In this document: piece by piece, positions 57,162 through 64,000 of the stretch
How positions within the stretch are numbered: position 1 is the stretch's first letter
Layout of the letters: each line of letters starts with the position of its first letter
Assembly (NCBI GenBank): GCA_034509735.1
Contig: JACGWO010000007.1
Location: 27,866,046 to 27,930,045 of the forward strand
Length of the DNA: 64,000 nucleotides
Reading direction: 5' to 3'
Origin: Sesamum alatum
Taxonomy: Eukaryota; Streptophyta; Magnoliopsida; Lamiales; Pedaliaceae
Program-made: the position numbers and the translations under genes
The notes under the pieces: generated by a model
What the model was told of the DNA's origin: nothing
The model's input: only the letters and a program-made list of their open reading frames with translations
Databases searched by the model: none

Positions 57162-59585
57162 ATATAAATGAAAAATATTTATAAAAATAAATATGAGAAA
57201 CGCTAATTACAATAAAATTTATTTATTTTTTGGAAGAATTATTATTATCAAAAGACAATTGCAAATATTCAGCAAAAATAATATCCTTTTAACGCATGTG
57301 GACAAAACGGTCTCTAACCAACTAAGCTTTTTTAGGAAGTGTTTTTTTCTCAAACACTACCGAATTAAGCTTTTATCTGCTTTTCACTTTTTTTACAAAC
57401 ACTACCCACTTTTGATTTTGTTATAACTTCCGACTTTCTCTACGAAAATCACTTCTCTAAAAGCAAAAGTTTTCGCAAACACTCCCTCAATCATTTTTCT
57501 AAAAGCCCAAAATAAAGGAGTGCCCCACCTACCAGCCCACCAGACCCAACTTGCTGGCCCAAGCAAAAAAAAAAAGGTATCAGTGTGGCAAGCTTATAAA
57601 ATAAAGCCCAATGTGCAAGCTCACACGATGGACAGCGGGACGACACATCATATGGATTCTACATGACATAGGCCATGTAACCATAAAAGATCTCCAACTA
57701 ACCTTTCTATATTAGCGGAACTAGCCGAATCAATAGCTACTAACCACATCTCATCTTTTCCCGGGTTGATTGGGCAATGGTTGTTCAAACAATCACAACT
57801 CTTCAAAGATAAGTCAAAATCAGGTTTGGATACTCTTGTTAGTTAGCTAACATCCGTAGGTTTCTTTGATATGCAGGTCGCCCTAACTAACTCCCAGATT
57901 TTGCCCTAAGCCCCTCTATAAATAGAGATGATGTTGCAGTAAAAAAAGGTATTTCAAATGACTCATATTTAACACACTTGTCACTCTTGCAAAATAGTAA
58001 GGATACTCATTTGTTGCTCTTTTTCAACACTCTACCAACTCATTCTAGATTATATTTCCACCACTCCAAATAACTCATTTCATCATTGTCTCTCGTTATT
58101 TCAAGTTTTCTTGTTTATTTCTCAGTAATTTAGGTACTGATTTAACATCGAAGTGTTAACCCTTGTTTTGTAGGTTAGTCCTCAGGTGATCATAGAATTT
58201 TCAAAGATCTTTCAACGATTGTGGTGCTACTGGACTCCAGTACACATGAAATATATGTTGAGATAAAAATATTTGAAATAGTGTATATTAATTTCTATTT
58301 CCTAGTTAAATTTTATTAAAACTCTTTGATTGTAAACCTATAAATGTTTGAGTTAAACTCATTATTCAACACTCTTGATCATTGAGTAAGTATTTTTTAT
58401 ATAAATCGTTAGTTTTCTTATAATTAGTTTAGGTTAGAGTAGTTGTCCTACATAAACTTTTTTTAGATGCCAACGTTGTTACCACGCCTCATCAACATAA
58501 AGAGATTCATACACCCGACTATAGATGCTAATCCACTATTATCAACGAAGTAACTAAGAAGAGTAAGAATGAGGAAGTCTACGTTGAATGTCAAGACATG
58601 AACCATTTATAAGATGATATATAACATCCTTACTTGTTGTATCAAGATCACAATATACCATGAATTTTTGCCAATGAGCAAAGTACCGAGAACAGAAATG
58701 GCTCTGGTGGATATCTATACTATTATAAACCTTTTGGGGTACCAATTTTTGAATGCCCAAATTTACCTTTCAATTCTTTTCTTTCCTTAAAAAAATTATT
58801 GGTCAGTAAAGTAATTTTATGTGTTTTCCTCTCAACCCACTACTCTACGTTTCTCTCACCTCACTCCATGTTTCTTTCTTCTTACTAACTTATTTTTTCT
58901 CATTCCTTCACAAATTTCTTTTTTCTTTTCATCTCACACCATAGTTCTTTTTAATATGCTCGCGGGTACCGCATGCAACGACAACTAGTTTTATAAATTA
59001 GAACACAATTTAGTTAAAAAATTTGGAAAAACATATTTACGTGTAAAAAAAGTTTTCAACTCAGAACAAATTGGTGGTTTGTTATAAAAAATAAGTTTCG
59101 TATTTAACTTGACACCAGTAATATTCATTATCTCCACATAATTTACTTTTGACAAAATAAAAGTATAAATTATACTAATTAAAATAATCTTCTAACTTAA
59201 CTACCCAATTCAAAAAGTAATTTTCATTAGGATTTGAAAAATACATAAAAAGAATTGGACCAGAAAACTTATAAGACAATGGATTCCTAGTTTGTGGATA
59301 AAGAAGATTGTTCTTTTTTTAAATTATTATTTATTTATTTGAATTAATATAATATATAAGAACAAAAAAGACCTATGCAAACTATTAAAAAAAAACGAGG
59401 AAGAGAAAATTAAATAAGTTCTCAAGTTAAAATTGAAATAAAAAAAATTAATTCTTTTTAGAATCAATAATTAGTGGCGGGAATAGAAAATATAACATTA
59501 GAGGGCATTTCACAGTAGTTAAAATTGAAGAAGACTCGCCAATCACCCTGATTTGATTGCCCCCATTAAATTATTGATCCGTCCT
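57162..59585 (+). repeat. Segmental duplication block A, copy 2
   Basis: It continues from the right target duplication of element B and matches 12786-15015. It includes the TATA box at 57917-57925 of the possible old LTR. Differences: a Helitron at 58714-58988 and loss of about 70 bp near 58453. Homology ends at GATCCGTCC (59585), where copy 1 has the gypsy LTR. Confidence 0.85.
58714..58988 (+). mobile_element. Non-autonomous Helitron (275 bp)
   Basis: It starts TCTATACTATTATAAACC and ends CTAG, with a hairpin GCGG-GTA-CCGC at 58962-58972, twelve bases before CTAG. It lies between A (58713) and T (58989), the Helitron target, without target duplication. The paralogous copy at 14401-14430 reads GTGGATA^TTTTAAG with no insert, a direct empty-site comparison. 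No Rep/helicase coding. Confidence 0.85.
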
Positions 59586-59624
59586 CAATTAAGAAATGAC
59601 AATCACTCAACAATAATTAATTAG
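59586..59624. other. Short junction between block A copy 2 and LINE fragment
   Basis: AT-rich; contains no recognisable feature. A target duplication for the LINE could not be matched with the sequence after its polyA. Confidence 0.4.
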
Positions 59625-60399
59625 CCGGATGGTATGGTGTTTATCTAACTTACGATGGGGAATTGTCTCACAATGGATTTCTAATGCACGAGATTGGTTT
59701 TTTCTGGTTATGCGGCATCTCGATAAACAGGAACTTCAACTTTATTGTGGTTTCGCAATAGAAGATGAGCTGAAAATGATTCTTCCTCACTTGAACAGGT
59801 TGTTCAATTTTCCAGAAACTATCTCAATGCATTTCTGGGGCTGCAGATACCGAAATTCAATCAGCCACTCTCCCTGATTGCTACGTCTTGGGTTGCTCCA
59901 GCAAGCCGCGTCATCAAACTGAATTCGGATGCGGTGATTTTTGCCTCTGACGGTGACTTCGGTGCCAGAATCGTGGCACGAGACTTAGCCGGCCAATGCC
60001 TTGCTTGGGCATCGACTAGATTGCATCGAACTCTATCGGCGGAGGTGGCACAAGCATGGGCTGCGCGCATCGCTATCCAGCTCGCTCATCGCTCTCTTTG
60101 GTCGGATGTGGTGCTTGAAGTCGATTGTGCATCTCTCCATGCTCAACTCATTTCACCTTTGGAGTCCTCCCCTATTGGTCCTCTTGTTCATGATATTTTA
60201 TCACTTTCTTCTAGCTTTAATTCTGTTTCCTTCTCTTTAGTTCGGCGAACTGGGAATACGGTGGCTCATTCCCTTGCTCGATGTTCGGGTACATGGACTG
60301 AGAGCACCGATTGTTTACCCTCACCTGCTTGTAACTTTCTTTTGGTAGACATGCCCCAGTAATGCTTTCTGTTGGTTCCCTTTCAAAAAAAAAAAAAAA
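59625..60399 (+). mobile_element. 5'-truncated LINE (L1-type) 3' end with RNase H and polyA
   Basis: A first piece (about 59629-59877) encodes SNARDWFFLVMRHLDKQELQ, the linker after the RT of plant L1 elements. The RNase H domain follows (ORF 59934-60362, starting slightly upstream at KLNSDAVIF): catalytic-position Asp in NSDA, GARIVARDLAGQCLAW, Glu in SAEVAQAWAAR, Asp in EVDCASL, and RRTGNTVAHSLAR at the end. Stop TAA 60360-60362, then about 25 bases and a polyA tract (60385-60399). A frameshift separates the two pieces. 5' truncation plus polyA is the usual outcome of LINE insertion. Confidence 0.85.
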
Positions 60400-60530
60400 C
60401 CTGAGTTATTATAAATGTACAATGGTTAAGGCTGAAGTCTATGAATAAATTAGACGTCATGTGTTTGAGTCCTAATAAATGTGTGGTTATTTATTTTATT
60501 TTATATGAATTTATTGTAATTAATTTTAAA

Positions 60531-61077
60531 GGATAATTACACCCCATTTCCCTGAGATTTGGTATAATTACACATAGATCCCCTGTAATTTAGAAAATTA
60601 CATCTAGTACCCTTGAGATTTGCTTCTATCTAACATATAGGTCCTTTCGTTAGTCAATATTCACTGAATTTGTTGAAATTAATAAAAAAAAAATTAATAA
60701 AAATTAATATTTACTATTGATTGACTAATTACTGACTTATTTGTAGATCAAACAAATATTTTTATGACCAAACTACCCTTATATATATCTTCACACGTTA
60801 ATGCATGTGAGGAGGTACATTTCACCGTTATAAAGGTAGTTTAGTCATAAAAGATTTTTTTGGTCTGCAATAAATAAGTAATAAGTCAATTGAAGGTAAT
60901 TATCGATTTTCATTAAGTCTTTTATTAATATCAATAAATTCGATGAATTTTGACTAACGAAGGGACCTATTTGTTAGACATAAGCAAACCTCAAGTTTAC
61001 TGGATGTAATTTTTCAAACCACGAGGGGTTTATGTATAATTACACCAAACCTCAGGGGAGAGGGGGTGTAATTATCC
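60531..61077. repeat. Long foldback MITE (547 bp)
   Basis: The ends GGATAATTACACCCC and GGGGTGTAATTATCC are perfectly complementary, and the arms pair for over 200 bases with few mismatches (for example GGTCCTTTCGTTAGTCAAT against the complement of TTGACTAACGAAGGGACC). No coding capacity. Confidence 0.85.
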
Positions 61078-61298
61078 CTTTATTTTATTATCTTTTGTTA
61101 TATTAATGTGATGCAAGCAAAAGGTTGCTTGTTTGGGTACGTCCAACTTCAGATCTTTGAATCCAACTTTTCACAAGTCTTGGAAATGGGACTTACAAAA
61201 AACCAATTAGCACTTCAAAGTTCAAATAAGTATACGTTGATGGAAATACGAATTAAATTGAAAAACCGTTACATAAAGTAACAATTTGGTGCCACAAT
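61078..61298. other. Intergenic DNA
   Basis: No gene or repeat recognised. Confidence 0.4.
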
Positions 61299-61788
61299 AT
61301 TTGTGCAATAGCGTTTTTATGTGTGCGAGTATTGAGAAAAATATTATCATCTACCAGGGGAGAGAGGTCCCATCCTCTTGGGACCCGAAAAGTGGTTGCC
61401 AAGAGATAGACTCTTACTGTTCTGGGACTCCTTGTCCACATTTTTTAACATTTAAACCGTGGGGACTTATCTCTTCGAATAAGATCCATTCTTTGGATAT
61501 GGTTATCCTCCTTAGAAGGGTGGTTAAGGCAATCCGAACTTTCTCTGTAGATCTTTAGCCTTTTTCTAGTGGGACTAACCGCTTCTCTGACTTGTGTTGG
61601 TGGAACTCGTGCACGTGCCATTAGGCTTTCTTTGGGGTTGACTTGGCTGCCATGTGAGCGCCTTCATTGGCCTCCATAAGCATTCTTGGATTGTCTTGAA
61701 CCTTTTGGGGCCCTCCGAACCTCCCTGATGGATAAGGCCTCCTCCAAGAGCTGAAGGTAAATCTGCTTTTGCCTTCAGGTTGCCAGGC
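61299..61788 (+). repeat. Dispersed repeat, copy 2 (partner at 16026-16345)
   Basis: Same order of blocks as copy 1 (GTGCAATAGCGTTTTTATG at the start, GAGCTGAAGGTAAATCTGCT near the end), with an extra central part (about 61481-61630). It may be a non-coding part of an unrecognised transposon. It is colinear with block A and block C in both duplication copies. Confidence 0.7.
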
Positions 61789-62715
61789 ATTGTTGCATTT
61801 CGTGGGCTTCCTCCAAGCTGGGCTCCTTTTGTGCTTCATGTATTTTTGTGGCATCATTCATAATGTATTGATTCAGACCGATATAGTGTGTTGTTATAGT
61901 GCTCGTTTGTTTCGTTGCTCAATTTATACCCCAAGAGGTTGATTGTAAGAGAATAATTGAGACTTGAGTAACAAAATTCTATTATTTTCTTTTCGTTTTC
62001 ATCAATTGCCTTCTAAAACTACTTTTACAAATTAATAGTCATATATGATAGAGAATGAGGTATATTATTTTTTTTAATATTTTAATAAATAGGACAATGA
62101 AATAAATTATGTCGGTCGCTAAGCCCATTACATTCACGAAAGTTCAATTCGTTATTCACGTATGATAAATAATTTAAATTCAGCATACAAAAATATAAAA
62201 GAGTTGTTTTTTCGTTTAAAAAATGAGTAATTTGATAATTTTACAAATTTAAGGGACTAAAGTGAAAATCAAACTTAAATTGACCATTTTACCTTAAAAA
62301 AGTCAATCTTCGGTCACAATTTCGTCGGAAAATGTGATATCCTTGTGATAATATAATATGGTGTTTGGTTGAAGGGGTTATAAAATATAATTAATCATAA
62401 AAAGACCATTAAGGGTATCATTTTTTAAGTTATTTTTATTTTAATATTATATCTTGTGTATAATGATAAAAGATAAAAAAAACCTCTTAACATTTATTGA
62501 AATACAATTTTTAAAGTGACAATTCTTGTGGAATATTTTTTTTTTCTACAATAAAATAAAAACTGAGTCCAAAAAATAGACATTCAATAAAAAAATAAAA
62601 AAAGAGAACAAAGGTTTATTTAAAAAAATGTTATAAAAGTAATAATAATCAAAACCCAAATATTTTTTAAAAGTCCTAGAAAAAAAAGAAGTAATTTTTT
62701 TTCATTATATTTTAT
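61789..62715. other. Intergenic AT-rich DNA
   Basis: No open frame with recognisable content; A/T runs dominate. Confidence 0.45.
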
Positions 62716-63228
62716 TATTAAATTATTATAATTGGATGTATATTCTTTTAAGTATGCATGTATTTCACAAATAAGGGCACACAAGGGAGAAATTTTTTTA
62801 ATCCTACCTTAAACTAACCGATGGAGTAGTGTACCCGACTTCTTAGGCGGGTATACTATCCCGTCACTTAACTCGGTATTAATACAAGACTTTAATACTA
62901 TAAATCAAACATGTGATTATGCATGATAGGAAATCTTATCAAGCCTAATTATACGAACCAAATGGGACCATACAGTATATAAGATTATCAAATTTGGCCA
63001 TCATTTAAATATATTATATTTAAACCGTTGACTTATGCAAAAAATGAAAAAATCTCCTGAACAACCCATGTGCCACACTATGCGCTTCAGGTACTTTTTA
63101 TTTTTTACTCTATTATAAAATATATAAAGGGATATTTACTAAATTTTTTTATAGGAGGTGTTTAACACATGCCAGTGTATTATAGGATTCTTGCATTTTT
63201 TCCTTTTTCAAAGTGCATGGAATTTCCA

Positions 63229-63259
<31 letters not shown>

Positions 63260-64000
63260 GATGACTTAAGAAAGATCTTTCGGTGAAAGTTCAAAAGATA
63301 GAAGATTTATTTATATCATAAAAATAAAATCACGATCTGTTTAATTTTTTCATATTCTTATGGAGATATTGTAAATATCTTATACCTAGACACGATTTAA
63401 TTATGTACATGCCCGTACTGAAGATTTTGTACATAAGGAAAATACATAATCATTATCTATGAACGTACAACCATGTTAATGATCCATATACTTTAATAAT
63501 TAATACACTTATCGGTTAATGATCCATATTTTTATGGAGATATTGTAAATATTTCATGCCTAGACATGATCTAATTATATATATGTACATTCGTACACAA
63601 TGAAAATTATATATCCATACATAACGAAAATGCATGATAACTACCTATGCTCATATACTTTTAATAATTAATACATTTATCCATTTCTATATGGAATTAA
63701 ATTGTAGCTGAATTTGTTCAAGGAAAATAATCGAACTACTTTTTACTCTAAGTTGTATTTTATTCAATTACTAATATACAAATAATGACACGTAAAACTT
63801 AAAGCTTTGTATTGCACCAACCAGACCATCATGGTTAGTTTAGTTTCAACAATAACATAAATAGAAATAAATGCAGTCCATATACATACAATTAATTTCA
63901 ATTATGTATAATTAATCTCAACAATAGGCCTATTTAATTTCTAAAATATCTTAAATTGCCAAGGATGGTACAACACATTTGTAGGGTATTATGTAAAATC
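62716..64000 (+). repeat. Segmental duplication block C, copy 2 (runs off the window)
   Basis: Direct match to 27045-28275. It carries about 110 private bases near 63061-63170. The last visible match, GCCAAGGATGGTACAACACA, corresponds to about 28238-28257 of copy 1, so the homologous region continues beyond 64000. Confidence 0.85.

Overview
This is a plant nuclear genomic window, probably eudicot: AT-rich intergenic DNA, Ty1/copia and Ty3/gypsy retrotransposons with plant-type primer-binding sites, an En/Spm (CACTA) transposon carrying a DUF4218 domain and a plant Transposase_24 gene, LINE RNase H fragments, a Helitron, foldback MITE-like elements, and host genes with GT-AG introns. No rRNA, tRNA, CRISPR or bacterial-type operon was seen. 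Most of the 64 kb is transposable-element sequence. Only three loci look like host genes: a two-exon 74-residue gene at 17793-18111, a three-exon gene of unknown family at 29002-31037, and a short GRF-type zinc-finger gene at 35320-35547.

Layout. 1-2.4 kb: AT-rich DNA with one foldback. 2.7-4.9 kb: minus-strand copia pol pseudogene, cut in the integrase by a minus-strand LTR fragment (4.9-6.2 kb). 6.3-8.1 kb: Athila/Tat-like gypsy LTR end, PBS and gag, running into a 500-N gap. 8.6-12.5 kb: right part of a decayed CACTA element ending in a recognisable TIR. 12.7-15.0 kb: duplicated block A. 15.0-16.0 kb: gypsy LTR, PBS and gag start. 17.8-18.1 kb: small host gene. 20.9-24.4 kb: gag-only, minus-strand copia element with two LTRs. 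25.8-27.0 kb: foldbacks. 27.0-28.3 kb: duplicated block C. 28.4-34.9 kb: three copies (two direct, one inverted) of a module carrying the first exon of the unknown gene family. 35.2-35.5 kb: GRF zinc-finger gene. 36.36-57.16 kb: one 20.8-kb nested retrotransposon complex with a perfect 5-bp target duplication. 57.2-64 kb: second copies of blocks A and C, with a Helitron, a LINE tail and a foldback as private insertions.

Two histories can be read from the sequence. First, 12.7-28.3 kb and 36.3-64 kb are colinear direct copies of an old segmental duplication. Each copy serves as the empty-site control for insertions in the other: copia element B (TSD ATATA) and the Helitron (A^T target) are absent from copy 1, and the gypsy LTR at 15016 is absent from copy 2. 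Second, inside element B the order is B-5' part, solo LTR-A (TSD GCAGA), B-3' part cut in RNase H, LTR-A tail, element A body, LTR-A, B-3' part again, LTR-B. The simplest explanation is nested insertion of A into B, then tandem duplication, then solo-LTR formation in the first duplicate. The two B-3' parts share three stop codons, so B was already dead when it duplicated.
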